A stretch of DNA of 25,973 nucleotides, from positions 492,686 through 518,658 of the forward strand of contig MNCI01017705.1 in NCBI GenBank assembly GCA_015680685.1, written 5' to 3'. Origin of the DNA: Gnetum montanum. Taxonomy: Eukaryota; Streptophyta; Gnetopsida; Gnetales; Gnetaceae. The notes under the pieces were generated by a model that saw only the letters and a program-made list of their open reading frames with translations, searched no databases and had not been told where the DNA came from. Each line of letters opens with the position of its first letter. The stretch's first letter is position 1. Shown piece after piece: positions 9,700 through 18,819 of this stretch. A program made the position numbers and the translations under genes.

Positions 9700-10159
9700 C
9701 TCAATGTCTTAGCTTTCCACATGAAAAAAAAATTAGGCAATCCCTCTACAAATGGTCAGGCTACTCACATCTATAAAAAACAATAGATCCTTGACAAGCT
9801 ATAATAGTAGGACCATGAGCTAGTGTTGGCTACTTACCTTCATTTCCACAAGTCTACTTAGAGGGGCCAAGCCTACCTATGGATGTTAGTCCTCTCTTCT
9901 ATTCCTTCTATCTCTCTCTATGAGTTGCATCCTCCTAGTGGCTCCTCTCTAAATCCATAGCAACTACTCTAGTCTCATCATAGGATGTCAATCTAAGGGG
10001 TAGGATGTGGTCCTTTAGAGAAGGTCTCAAACCTATAACAAATCTTTTTATCAATGACCAAACATTGCATGCATCTAGGGTACATAGGTGCTAAGCTTAG
10101 AGAAAAAAGCATCATACTCTGCAACATACGAACGACCTTGATATAAGTAGGAAGATTAC
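9700..10159 (-). pseudogene. Element B gag, C-terminal part with zinc-knuckle remnant
   Basis: Right-most (first translated) is YQGRSYVAEYDAFFSKL, the chromovirus gag motif normally reading SVAEYE.RF..L. Near 9730-9780 the minus strand reads FYRCE, stop, PDHL, stop, RDC. This is a CX2CX4HX4C zinc knuckle whose first Cys is Phe and whose two stops sit at expected Gln codons. Zinc knuckles bind element RNA during packaging. The frame is continuous, apart from one stop, with the gag N-terminal part at 12786-13317 once the insertion 10160-12780 and one copy of its target duplication are ignored. Confidence 0.75.
10155..10159. repeat. Target-site duplication, left copy (ATTAC)
   Basis: ATTAC immediately precedes the insertion start TGTTGGC at 10160 and recurs at 12781-12785 immediately after GCCAACA. 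Five bases is the usual duplication size for Ty1/copia and Ty3/gypsy integration. Confidence 0.9.
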
Positions 10160-10344
10160 TGTTGGCGACCGTTTGGGACGCAACCGCCAACGAGTGTCCT
10201 CGAACAGGATTTAGGTGCCTACTGGTCTCTGGCTACACCAAGGCCCAGATACCTCCAAATAGACTCAGTAGTTAATGTGAGTATGTGTGTGAGCTGTTGC
10301 GGCGTGCGGTTGTAAGAAATGTAACGATTGCATTGCATGTAAAC

Positions 10345-10352
10345 TATAAATA
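10345..10352 (+). promoter_or_regulatory. TATA box of element C
   Basis: TATAAATA, 185 bases from the element's start, in the position expected for an LTR U3 promoter on the plus strand. The transcription start would lie close to or inside the assembly gap. Confidence 0.45.
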
Positions 10353-10370
10353 ACTTACTTTAAAGAGATT

Positions 10371-10801
10371 NNNNNNNNNNNNNNNNNNNNNNNNNNNNNN
10401 NNNNNNNNNNNNNNNNNNNNNNNNNNNNNNNNNNNNNNNNNNNNNNNNNNNNNNNNNNNNNNNNNNNNNNNNNNNNNNNNNNNNNNNNNNNNNNNNNNNN
10501 NNNNNNNNNNNNNNNNNNNNNNNNNNNNNNNNNNNNNNNNNNNNNNNNNNNNNNNNNNNNNNNNNNNNNNNNNNNNNNNNNNNNNNNNNNNNNNNNNNNN
10601 NNNNNNNNNNNNNNNNNNNNNNNNNNNNNNNNNNNNNNNNNNNNNNNNNNNNNNNNNNNNNNNNNNNNNNNNNNNNNNNNNNNNNNNNNNNNNNNNNNNN
10701 NNNNNNNNNNNNNNNNNNNNNNNNNNNNNNNNNNNNNNNNNNNNNNNNNNNNNNNNNNNNNNNNNNNNNNNNNNNNNNNNNNNNNNNNNNNNNNNNNNNN
10801 N
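10371..10801. other. Assembly gap (431 N)
   Basis: A run of N inside element C. Nothing can be called here, and translations across it are artefacts. It may hide an LTR boundary or a primer-binding site of element C. Confidence 1.
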
Positions 10802-11011
10802 GCTGCACAATAACGAAATTTACTACTAAAATGCTCTCAAGGCTTTTAAAAACAAGCACTTCTATGGCAAAATTTTAATAGAAATTTCTATCGGGCAACA
10901 AGAACAATAAGAGCAATTTAAAAATCCCAAAACTACTTACCAAGGATGATACTATCTAAACCACTAGCTAAACAATTTAAACAAAACAAAAAATGAAATG
11001 CATAACTCACA

Positions 11012-11122
11012 AGAGATAAAAAAGGTTAATATTGGGTGGAGGTTACTTGCCCAACAAGTTAGGTAAGTTACAACAATATTGGGTGGTTTCAACCACCAAA
11101 GAGATAAAAAAGGTTAATATTG
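11012..11122. repeat. 23-bp direct repeat inside element C
   Basis: AGAGATAAAAAAGGTTAATA plus TTG occurs at 11012-11034 and again exactly at 11100-11122. Between them AATATTGGGTGG also recurs (11028-11039 and about 11074-11085). This is a local duplication in the AT-rich part of element C; 10802-11480 otherwise shows no gene. Confidence 0.85.
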
Positions 11123-11479
11123 ACAAGTGTCCTTGGTGGTCGTTATCATAGAAAATTAAAATACAATCACTAAGTTGCATAGAAATACAAGCTATAGTTG
11201 CAACTTATTCCATACATATATATCCTCTTTATTTTGCTTTTTCTTGGCGATATAGGAGGTGGCGGTTGGATGGTGTTATAAAATCATGTAATCTAACCCT
11301 TAAAACACATAAACATTTTTCCAGCAAAGCCCCTTTTTAATCAGTAACATTTTAAAGCTGTGTTCAAATGCTAATGTTAGGCATATATCAATAATACATC
11401 TTTGATGATGAACCGTACCCTTGTCCTGGTAAAGTTAAAAAATTCAATATTAACACCAATTAGCGCCATCTCAAATTCA

Positions 11480-11930
11480 TCCTGCCAGACCTCAGTTTTC
11501 TGCCCTTGCCGCGTACAACGCCCCTATTCGCCGTCTTCTGCATCTTCCGTGCTGCCCTCCTTCTCTGGTTTTGGCGTCGCTGTCCATTGTTGCTGCTCCT
11601 GCCGCCTGCAGCCGCCCCTCATCCGCCGTCTTCTACCCTCCGCCGACGCGCAACCCTAACCTTCTATTTCTGTTGCGCCCGCAGGCACTCGCGCTGGTCT
11701 TCTCTGTGCCTGCTGTTCTTCCATATGTGCGTAGCCCTCCCCTGGTGCTTGCTGCGCGACGGCCAGCGCCCAAGATGGCACACGGGGAGGCGTGCAATCC
11801 CTCGGCGATGATGTAGGCCAGGAAGCAAAAGCATAGATTAATTTATTTATACCATTGAATCCCTCTTCTCGCTGGTTTTGGCGTCAATACAGGCACTGGT
11901 GCTGCTGATCCTCCGCCGTTATGCCTCTGT
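11480..11930 (+). other. GC-rich, CT-rich leader with internal repeats (non-coding)
   Basis: A pyrimidine- and CpG-rich stretch (many GCCGTCTTCT, CCGCC and CCCTAACC motifs) stands out sharply from the AT-rich surroundings. Open frames at 11506-11811 and 11571-11816 begin with TTG rather than ATG and encode Leu/Pro/Ala-rich, Cys-containing chains that I recognise as nothing. CTTCTC followed by TGGTTTTGGCGTC occurs at 11559-11578 and again, with a GC insert, at 11865-11885, so part of the leader is duplicated. A tiny ATG frame at 11774-11815 (13 residues) could be an upstream ORF. Best read as a 5' leader of element C or a captured 5' gene fragment. Confidence 0.5.
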
Positions 11931-12168
11931 ATTTTTTTTTGGCCATTTTCGCAGATTTGGATTGAACACAGAGGTTCAACACATGAACATCATTTTTTTT
12001 TTCAATTTTAAACACAGCAAATCCTTGTTTCTACATTGCTCCTCCTGATCTTTGCTTTGTTTTGCATTGTTCTATTTGTGTTTTTGTATAGTACCGTTTT
12101 GGAGGCCCTCACTGGCTTCTCATCATTGCAGATTTTGTTTTTATTTTCTTACATTTTACTAGACAAAA

Positions 12169-12279
12169 ATGGTCAAAGAGAATGGGGATTCCAGTGGTGA
12201 AGTGCTGGGGCAACCCTTGAACAATCCTGTTTCTGCCTTTCTACATGAATGTTTATTTTTTGCAAAGTGCATTATTTGA
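12169..12279 (+). CDS. Short ORF resembling the start of a copia Gag
   Basis: A 36-codon ATG-initiated frame begins MVKENGDSSGEV and includes QPLNNPVS. Many plant Ty1/copia Gag proteins begin with a Ser/Gly-rich stretch followed by LNNP[IV]S and then a K-L-[ST]-..-N-[FY]..W motif. Here the resemblance ends after NPVS, and the frame ends at TGA 12277. If correct, element C lies in plus orientation, in agreement with its TATA box. The resemblance rests on about eight residues, so it is tentative. From 12280 to 12780 I see no further coding resemblance. Confidence 0.3.
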   Translation: MVKENGDSSGEVLGQPLNNPVSAFLHECLFFAKCII

Positions 12280-12780
12280 AATTTTGCTGTGAAATAATGG
12301 ATTGCTATACTCAGTTTTTAATTGGTACTGTGAAATTTGATTCACATACCATGGTCCCTTGCAATAATGCAGAGCCCCTCCTTCATTTTGCAGAATTCCA
12401 CTTTTTCCTTTCTATTGCAGAGAAAAACATCTTTCTTACAGAGAAAAATATCTTGCTCAGCCTTGAAATTTTAGACAATATATTCTTGAATTTCATGAGA
12501 GAAATAACTTCACCCTGCACCAGACTGCTGAACTTGCAATTATCAGGTTATTCATTTGTAAATCCCAGAGAATTATAAAGGTAGAACAACACATTGATAA
12601 TTCTGTACTTATCAACAAGGCTGTGTAAGCTTGCTATAGAAATGGTGCTCCAATATTTTAAAATGAGAGAATGCCTTTTGTGCACTTATTCTCTTCCTCT
12701 CAAACTGAAAATTTAGCTAATTCTTCAAAAATTCTCAACTAATTTAAGCTTGCTTCATGAAATGGCCAAATGTGCCAACA

Positions 12781-12785
12781 ATTAC
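12781..12785. repeat. Target-site duplication, right copy (ATTAC)
   Basis: Identical to 10155-10159 and directly adjacent to the terminal GCCAACA of element C. To its right, element B's gag resumes without loss. Confidence 0.9.
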
Positions 12786-13317
12786 TTCTCCTTGGCTTGG
12801 GCATATTGGGTAGACACATAATGGGCTCTAAAAGATGTCAAAAATTCATCCCATGTCACATCTTGGCTAGTCCATACTTTGGCTTACTCCTCAACTATCC
12901 ACAAATGCCAAGCACTGCTAACCAACTAATATATTGCTAATCAATTATGTTGAATTGATGAGTAGCCCATCAAATCAAAAGCCTTTTGCAACTCCTCTAA
13001 CCACTCTATAGCTACAATAGGATTCTCATTGCCATCACATTTAGAAGATCCTATCTTCTAAAACTACTATACTAGTTCCCTACTGATGGGCTACCTATTT
13101 AAATCTCTTGAGCCTCCACTACCACTTCCCACTTACCTGATAGTAGGAATGGAAGAATCACTAGCTGCAACTACAAGATCCATAATAGCTCTTGAATAAC
13201 ATTTGGTTGTCTACTTGCAAGATTGCTGCTAAATGCCTAAGGAGGTTGTGGTTGTCTATCATTAGGTCCTTTTGACCTATGGGCCCCACTAGCATCAAGA
13301 CCATGTCTACTATACAT
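12786..13317 (-). pseudogene. Element B gag, N-terminal part
   Basis: The chosen start is the ATG at 13317-13315 (MYSRHGLDASGAHRSKG), followed by a Pro/Gln-rich stretch. The core gag domain is recognisable on the minus strand: CDGNENPIVAIEWLEELQ, KAFDLMGYSS, WDEFLTSFRAHYV and QYAQAKEK. This follows the Retrotrans_gag pattern (W in the first helix, then the EF...Y segment). Stops and at least one frameshift are present. The segment ends exactly at the ATTAC target site, where element C is inserted; the remainder is at 9700-10159. Confidence 0.75.
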
Positions 13318-13381
13318 ATTTGTCACCTGAAATTACAAATTGGTAAGTACACCAAATATCATACAACATTGGAGTAAACTA

Positions 13382-13393
13382 GCTTCAATACCA
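13382..13393 (-). other. Element B primer-binding site (initiator tRNA-Met type)
   Basis: Minus strand reads TGGTATTGAAGC against the canonical TGGTATCAGAGC (9 of 12). It follows the LTR end GGGGTGTTACA after a three-base spacer (TAG), the arrangement usual in Del/Tekay chromoviruses. Mismatches are transitions. Confidence 0.7.
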
Positions 13394-13396
13394 CTA

Positions 13397-16196
13397 TGTA
13401 ACACCCCACCCTATCAATCTTGGCTAGGATGGAGTAATACCTAAGATTGCTAGTAATAACACAATGGAAGCATGACAATCTAAGAAACTAGTGGTGCATG
13501 AAAATGCATTAAGAATAAACCACTTAATATATATATCTCTCTTATACAATTAGACCATACAAAAATCCATGACATATCAAAGACCAAGCATATACATCAA
13601 TTCATAAAATTGCATGTCTCTACATAAACCAAAAATTTGTATTGCTCTCATAAGATACAAAAACAAATAAACATCATCATCATATATATAACAGTATAGT
13701 GAGGGTCATACAAATATGAATAGTCCATAATACTGTACATAAAAATATACATTAGCCAATCCCTAAAGATTTTTCCTCTTCTCTACTCTCTTTCAGTGCT
13801 CACTTACACACCTACAGCTTCACTTGTAACTAAATAAAATCAATATAAAATTGAGTGGAAAGCCTTTACACTTCTCCTTCTAGATGATCAACAAGTGCTA
13901 CATTGGAGGAGAGGAATAGGGTAAAAGGCACCTTGCATCAACTATTAGTCTTGCACATGCTAAAATCAATACATGTACATACCATAACGCATATAGCACT
14001 GGTATAATTCATACTAAAGTGAACAAATGACGATCACATAATCATAGATATAATCACTATCAAACCTAATCAATCATACATCTAGGACACCACATCATGT
14101 GCATCTTCACTGTCATGCCCTTGCTATCATACCCACTTCATATCATCAAGTAACACATGGATCACATAATCATAGATCAATCCTAAGATATATTATTAAT
14201 GCTATGTCTCATAAACTGATATTATCAAATACACCTCACCAATGTGGTTACTAGCATATTTGCACTTAGTATAGCATGTGAAACATTGTCATGAGTACTC
14301 ATAAATATCAATTGCCTATTGATCTTTTATTAAACTTTTATTACCCAACTAGTGCTAGGGTCCATCAACCTATGGCTTGCAATTACTAGCATTCTAGAGG
14401 ATTGGCTATAGGGACAAATACACCTCTACTATGTACCAACCATAGGAATGAACACATATACGCTCTTCCACTCTTAGAATGAGACTTGAGATAGGAGCCT
14501 CATTGATGCATCATAGTGAGGGTCAATCCATCACTACCTCTAGGATGCCTTATCACCAATCAGTCTACACCCTTATGCTAGCACCACCCACTAATGATTG
14601 CTATAAGTTTCATTGCAAAGACATGTACAAATCCAAGCTAACTTAAGCCAATACATGTCACAAGCATAACATATCCAAGGAAACATAACATGAACACATA
14701 TATCTATACCTAACAATCACATTCATTCCATAAGAACAATACTACAACTTGATAAAACAAAAATTTGCACTACAACCATACTTCTTGAACTATATACAAT
14801 TTTGTAAAAATGACCATTATTGTAACCTCCAAGATGATATATGCCAAAAGAGAAAACAAATTTCATGATTGGAAGGTACATTCTTATATAGTCCCAATGA
14901 TACTAATTTCACCTCAATCGGACTTTTGGAGGCAAAGTTATATGTGTTTAAATCATAATTAATAAAATAATATTTAATAATATTTAATTACAACCAGTGA
15001 AAATTGAAATTCCTACAAACTCCTACACAACAATAGACCCATAAAATATGATATTCTAACTATGCTAGTCTCATCAACATTGCATTTAATATTCCACAAG
15101 TCCACATCATTTCATACATCATAGATTTATTCATAAATAGTTTGCAACCAAAATCATAAAATTTTTGGAAATTTTCAAAACAATACGTTCAAACTTAGTT
15201 TTTTAACTATCTACCCCACATACCCACATTGCATGATCATATACACTAATCAAGTACAAAACTACAAGAAAAAGGTGAAAATAACCTACCAATAAAAATT
15301 ATTGAAGCAGAAAGTCTAAAACACGCATGAAATCCTCAAAAACTTGGCAAGATGTAGTTTCACTCCAAACAAGTTTTGTACCCACATAAATATAACCATA
15401 AAAATCCCAAATTTAGGTTCAGAGTAAGCAAAATCATTTCACAAAGCCAAAAATTTAGAGAAAGTGTTGAAAAAGAAGATAATAGAGAAAAAAAATCAAG
15501 GAAGAACATATTCAAACTTTATTTTTGTTTTCACAAAACAACAAGAAAAAGAAAATAGAAACCAAAATTTTATGGATGCAAGAGGCAATGTTTTAATTTT
15601 GACAGTGATCAAAACAAAAGAAATACAGTGGTGCTTTTTCTTTTATTTCTTATATATAATGTATAATGCACATTATACATCAAAATTACTTTGTTTTTTC
15701 ACTCATGTAAGCATACGCTTTTTATTAATTTTTTTAAAAGAAAATATTTCTATAAGTTTTTTTTCTTTTTCTACTAATGCCCTATATTTATACATGCATA
15801 ACAAATACAATGGAACTCCAAAGTAAAATGAACTTATAAGATCCATATCAATTGCTCTACACATTCACATACTAAAATCACATCCAAACATCACACAACA
15901 TAGCACTACAATTCAAATGCATAAACAACAAAATCACACATAAAGCATAAATACTTACCAAATATTTGTTATTGTACCCCAATCCAAGATCCTTGCCAGC
16001 CACATCACCTTTCTAACACATCACACAAGGCTAGTGCATATAATCATGTTAGTTAAGCATGTAAAGATATCATAATCACAATATAAAGACTAAAGTATCA
16101 TAACATATAAAGCACAATCATTATAAATTAACTTATATTCGATAACCAGATGAGACTATGTACACACATAATATATAAATCATGATTATACTGCTA
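13397..16196 (-). repeat. Element B 5' LTR, AT-rich, distal end not resolved
   Basis: Starts on the plus strand with TGTAACACCCC, the reverse complement of a Del/Tekay LTR 3' terminus. The expected partner end (GGGGTGTTACA on the plus strand) is not seen up to 16196; a weak candidate is GCTACA near 16192-16197. The LTR would be about 2.8 kb, or shorter if it was truncated or contains unrecognised insertions. The whole stretch is AT-rich with no gene resemblance; open frames at 15376-15826 are Lys/Asn- or Phe-rich by composition only. A 22-bp hairpin lies at 15659-15680 next to TATATATA. Confidence 0.55.
15659..15680. repeat. Inverted repeat, 10-bp arms
   Basis: ATGTATAATG, spacer CA, CATTATACAT: perfect arms. 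It is adjacent to TATATATA (about 15650-15658), which could be the minus-strand promoter region of element B's LTR, but that is not demonstrated. Confidence 0.8.
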
Positions 16197-16790
16197 CACA
16201 TAATGTCTTTGGAAGAGATGTAGGAGGTTCCTCTTTGCTCTATTTTCTATCTCATCCCTTTCATGAATTTTTGCTAAGGTGGAGCACAATTTCTATTGCA
16301 CAAAATCTTCAACCTTAGAATAGGTGAACAAGAATGAGGTTAGTAATAGTAAGACTTTTTAGGTTAATATTTTCCTTTTCAAAGATTATGGTTGCTTAAG
16401 GTGCTTATTTATCTTTTTCCTATTTGTATTTGCCTTCCATGATAATATCTCTCATAATCTAGGCTTATGTTTATTAGTATGATCTAGTCATATTATTTGT
16501 GACCTCATAACCTCCATGTGTGTGATCAAGACTTGATCTAAGAAGTGTTTCTTGAAGCATGGATGGAGTTAAATGCTCTAATGGTAATACATGTTGCCTT
16601 GTAAGTCTCTCCATTTGAACTATTCATTCTAATGAAAGATAAAAGTAAAGTTAGGATAATTTGAATTTTCATGAGCATAGGAAATCCTTATTTGCATAGG
16701 TTCATTCTAGTTTTCTTCAGTGTGAATCCTATCATTACTTTCATTAATATCATTTAAAGGTGGAAATTTCACTTTGTGTGTTAAAGCCAT
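16197..16790 (-). pseudogene. Element D gag, N-terminal stub
   Basis: The start is the ATG at 16790-16788 (MALTHKVKFPPLNDINES), placed as in element A relative to the PBS. The motif EPMQ...ISYAHENSNYPNFTFIFH, then FKWRDLQGN, aligns with element A's QTQITYAHTN...FSFIFH and MRWRDI. TAG codons at 16629-16631 and 16620-16622 correspond to stops in elements A and E. Beyond the GN motif the resemblance weakens; segments such as VEDFVQ and HERDEIENRAKRN are protein-like but unassigned. The core gag domain, protease and pol are missing. Confidence 0.6.
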
Positions 16791-16912
16791 GTTAATTGAT
16801 TATTGCTCAAATGTGTATTTAGAAATATTTATATGTTTGAAAGATAATTATTTTAAAGTGTTAACACAACAAACTCTTAATAAAATCAACTAACTAGTAT
16901 AGATTGATATCA

Positions 16913-16930
16913 TCCTCGCCAATGGTAGTA
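16913..16930 (-). other. Element D primer-binding site (decayed tRNA-Asp)
   Basis: Minus strand reads TACTACCATTGGCGAGGA; 11 of 18 positions match TGGCGCCGTTGCCGGGGA. Assigned mainly because it lies one base inside the LTR end TTATCA, exactly as in elements A and E. Confidence 0.5.
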
Positions 16931-16931
16931 A

Positions 16932-17818
16932 TGATAAGTAGTAAGAGTTTCTAATGCCTAACCATAGAAGTCATAAGCATCTGCAAGTGACTAGATCATA
17001 ATCTATAGATGAGACAATAGCCTATAGTAGTGTGTTGGTAATGAGTCCATAATCATTGTCTTCTTTTGAAAGTTAGTAGAAATCACAACACATGATTTAA
17101 CTCTTAGTAAGGTATATAGTCAAATGATGTTGATAGACTCTTAGAGTACTAAGACGAAATAAAGTAGAATAAATATAAGGTGTATTAACTAAGGAATAGT
17201 AGAAATAAATTGCTAACTAGCCTAATGCTGATAAGTAGCTATTTCTAATTTTCCATTCAAGTGACCTATCACTAACTAAATAAAGCTAAGTCACTACTAG
17301 GTTATCAAATGATTATATTTGTATACTTGAAATCAAACATACTTATTTTGCCAAGTTACTAATGAATATGTGAAAAAATGATATTATAAATATGAAATGT
17401 AAGTGAAAAGTAAATCTAGATTAAGTGGAATGCTAGAATGATGAAGAACAAACTTGATCTTTATTGTTGAACATGAAATACAACTAGGTACACTCCACTT
17501 GAATAAAGATGATGTCCAATTGTTAATCACTACACCATGGACACTCACTTCTATTGCTACATTCAAGAAAATAGATTGACAAAGTCTTGGTACTACTTAA
17601 CTAAATGATATTATAAACATAGTAGGTGACTCATGTTTATAAGCATTTATTGTAATTGCAACATTTTAGTTATGACATAGCATTACAAACTATGATATCG
17701 CAAATGCAACGTAGCAAATATGATGTAGCAAATGCAACATTGTATATGTTAAGTCTCATTTGACTAATACAATTTTCATTAAGATTTTTGACATTTGGTA
17801 AACAATGCTTCATTAGCA
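16932..17818 (-). repeat. Element D 5' LTR
   Basis: Inner end ...TTATCA at 16932; outer end probably TGCTAATG (minus from 17818), about 887 bp, similar to the 904 and 839 bp LTRs of A and E. Contains TATAAA (17636-17641, minus), AATAAAGATCAAG (AATAAA at 17460-17465, minus) shared with A's LTR, and a U3 with repeated GCAAAT and GATATCGC units at about 17694-17743. It abuts element E's LTR head to head. Confidence 0.6.
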
Positions 17819-17845
17819 TTGATGAATCACATTTTTCATTTGCTC

Positions 17846-17853
17846 TGACGTCA
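17846..17853 (+). promoter_or_regulatory. TGACGTCA palindrome (bZIP-type site) in U3
   Basis: A perfect 8-bp CRE/TGA-type palindrome, recognised by plant bZIP factors as a class, 74 bases upstream of the LTR TATA box. Binding here is inference. Confidence 0.5.
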
Positions 17854-17926
17854 GGTATCTAATGTTGAAGCCTCGACATCGAGTATCTGATGTTAGATAT
17901 TCGATGTCATAGGATATATGTTGACC

Positions 17927-17934
17927 TATAAATA
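17927..17934 (+). promoter_or_regulatory. Element E LTR TATA box
   Basis: TATAAATA in the context CCTATAAATATAGCCC, 107 bases from the LTR start; counterpart of the TATA boxes in the LTRs of A, D and the left edge. Confidence 0.65.
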
Positions 17935-18103
17935 TAGCCCTTGGGCTCATGATTTTTATAGCATTTGTTGTCATAGTTAATGAAGCTCTTGTAGTCTAGT
18001 TTCTCCAAAGTTAGAATATTTTTTGAGTGCTCGCAGCAGGAGTCTAAGTGTGTACAGATCTTTGTTCGAACACTGATGTACTTGAGCACAGCAGTGTGAT
18101 CGG

Positions 18104-18109
18104 AATAAA
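18104..18109 (+). terminator. Possible LTR polyadenylation signal
   Basis: AATAAA about 175 bases downstream of the TATA box, inside the presumed R region. Plant signals are loose, so this is suggestive only. Confidence 0.35.
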
Positions 18110-18269
18110 AATGAACTCTTTTGATAATTCTTGTTACACTGAGAATAGATTAATATTTCCTTTAATGTACTTTACTTTCTTGCACTTATATTAATGCATT
18201 TGAATTACGCAATTAATTTCTAGTTCTTAATGAACACAAGCACGACCACTTCAGGCATACATATAGTGC

Positions 18270-18311
18270 TTGGTAACCCAGCAACACTTAACATTTGGTA
18301 ACCTAGCAGCA
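18270..18311 (+). repeat. Tandem TTGGTAACC motif in U5
   Basis: TTGGTAACCCAGCAACA (18270-18286) and TTGGTAACCTAGCAGCA (18295-18311), 25 bases apart. The same paired motif appears in reverse complement in the LTRs of element A (about 6606-6645) and the right edge (about 25746-25790), so it is a family-wide U5 feature of unknown role. Confidence 0.75.
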
Positions 18312-18659
18312 TTATATGTGTTCAGGATGTGTCTAGGAAAGTGGGATAGGTACTTGTGTTAGGCTAGCTAGGCAGTGAATGAGTTAGATTTTAAATTACT
18401 TTACCTATCATTCTTGTTGTAAGCGACTAAATTTATAAAATATAAAATGAGAAAAATCATGTACCTCAATTACATTAAACCATACCCTTAAGCTTCATAA
18501 GTGTAGTTGGCAAGACAATGAATGTTCTCAATGCCCATTCCACTTTCTAGAGGAACTAGTGCACTAGAGAACTATAGGTCCATGGAATTTTACTAGATCA
18601 CGTGTGAATGCCTTGGTGATTTGTATGGTTGGGCATAAGGGTACCTCATTGCTCATCAT

Positions 18660-18677
18660 TGGCACAGTTGCTAGGGA
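18660..18677 (+). other. Element E primer-binding site (tRNA-Asp)
   Basis: TGGCACAGTTGCTAGGGA matches the tRNA-Asp-complementary TGGCGCCGTTGCCGGGGA at 14 of 18 positions. It begins one base after the LTR end (18658). The same geometry occurs in elements A and D. Confidence 0.75.
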
Positions 18678-18819
18678 CTTTTTGGTTGTTTTGTGCACCA
18701 TCTAAGATTTAGTGGAAATCATTTAAAATCATTGGAATGCATGTTAGAGTCATATCATATTTCATAATTATTATAACAAAAATTAAAAAGCACACTGCAT
18801 TTTTATCATCTTATTGAAA

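Larger units (their letters stand above)
10160..12780 (+). mobile_element. Element C: copia-like non-autonomous element or large solo LTR
   Basis: This 2621-bp insertion in element B's gag is bounded by TGTTGGC and GCCAACA, with a second weaker inverted match inside (TTTGG at 10172-10176, CCAAA at 12766-12770) and ATTAC on both sides. TG...CA ends and a 5-bp duplication fit an LTR retroelement. TATAAATA (10345-10352) lies 185 bases in, on the plus strand. After a 431-base assembly gap come AT-rich sequence, a GC-rich leader (11480-11820) and a short ORF at 12169 resembling a copia Gag start. I do not find a second internal copy of the ends, so two LTRs cannot be shown. Alternatives are a solo LTR, a LARD-type derivative with LTRs partly lost in the gap, or a terminal-inverted-repeat DNA transposon. 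Confidence 0.75.
7131..16196 (-). mobile_element. Element B: Ty3/gypsy chromovirus (Del/Tekay-like), interrupted twice
   Basis: Minus-strand order from right to left is LTR, initiator-Met-type PBS, gag, protease, RT, RNase H and integrase core. RT motifs YPFPCMDDLFNQL, YHQVFVHKQD and LPFGLTNV, with [14 protein letters not shown] in RNase H, are typical of plant chromoviruses and differ clearly from elements A and E. The LTR terminus GGGGTGTTACA next to the PBS is also typical of Del/Tekay elements. B is broken at 7131 by element A (so the end of integrase and any chromodomain would lie left of the window) and at 10160-12780 by element C. It is the oldest layer seen. The right-hand boundary near 16196 is uncertain. 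Confidence 0.8.
16197..17818 (-). mobile_element. Element D: 5' remnant of a Tat/Athila-like element
   Basis: Contains only a 5' LTR (16932-17818), a decayed tRNA-Asp PBS and the first part of gag; everything downstream of gag is absent. LTR, PBS position and gag start all align with element A (same strand). The left boundary with element B's LTR near 16196 is approximate. Either D was inserted into B's LTR and then truncated, or the two were joined by a deletion. Confidence 0.65.
17820..18658 (+). repeat. Element E 5' LTR
   Basis: Starts TGATGAATCACA, ends CTCATCA, followed by one base and the PBS; 839 bp. U3 carries a TGACGTCA palindrome (17846-17853), repeated GTATCTRATGTTRRA and TCGA[CT]AT units (17854-17915) and TATAAATA (17927-17934). 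AATAAA lies at 18104-18109. U5 carries two copies of TTGGTAACCYAGCARCA. The 3' half matches, in reverse complement, the LTR at 25160-25973. Confidence 0.75.

Noticed and set aside
10344-10859. Minus-strand open frames of 171 and 151 residues across the N run
   Set aside because: Most of their length is undetermined sequence; they are artefacts of the gap.
11506-11816. Overlapping plus-strand frames in the GC-rich block (101 and 81 residues) as a host exon
   Set aside because: Both start with TTG, overlap in different frames and encode compositionally biased chains without recognisable motifs. High GC alone keeps them open.
15376-15826. Two AT-rich plus-strand frames as small genes
   Set aside because: Lys/Asn/Phe-rich composition and position inside element B's LTR, with no motif; expected by chance in AT-rich DNA.
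17700-18000. One long palindrome or inverted duplication joining the LTRs of D and E
   Set aside because: The reverse complement of D's LTR and E's LTR share layout but little contiguous identity, so they are diverged family members rather than arms of a recent palindrome.
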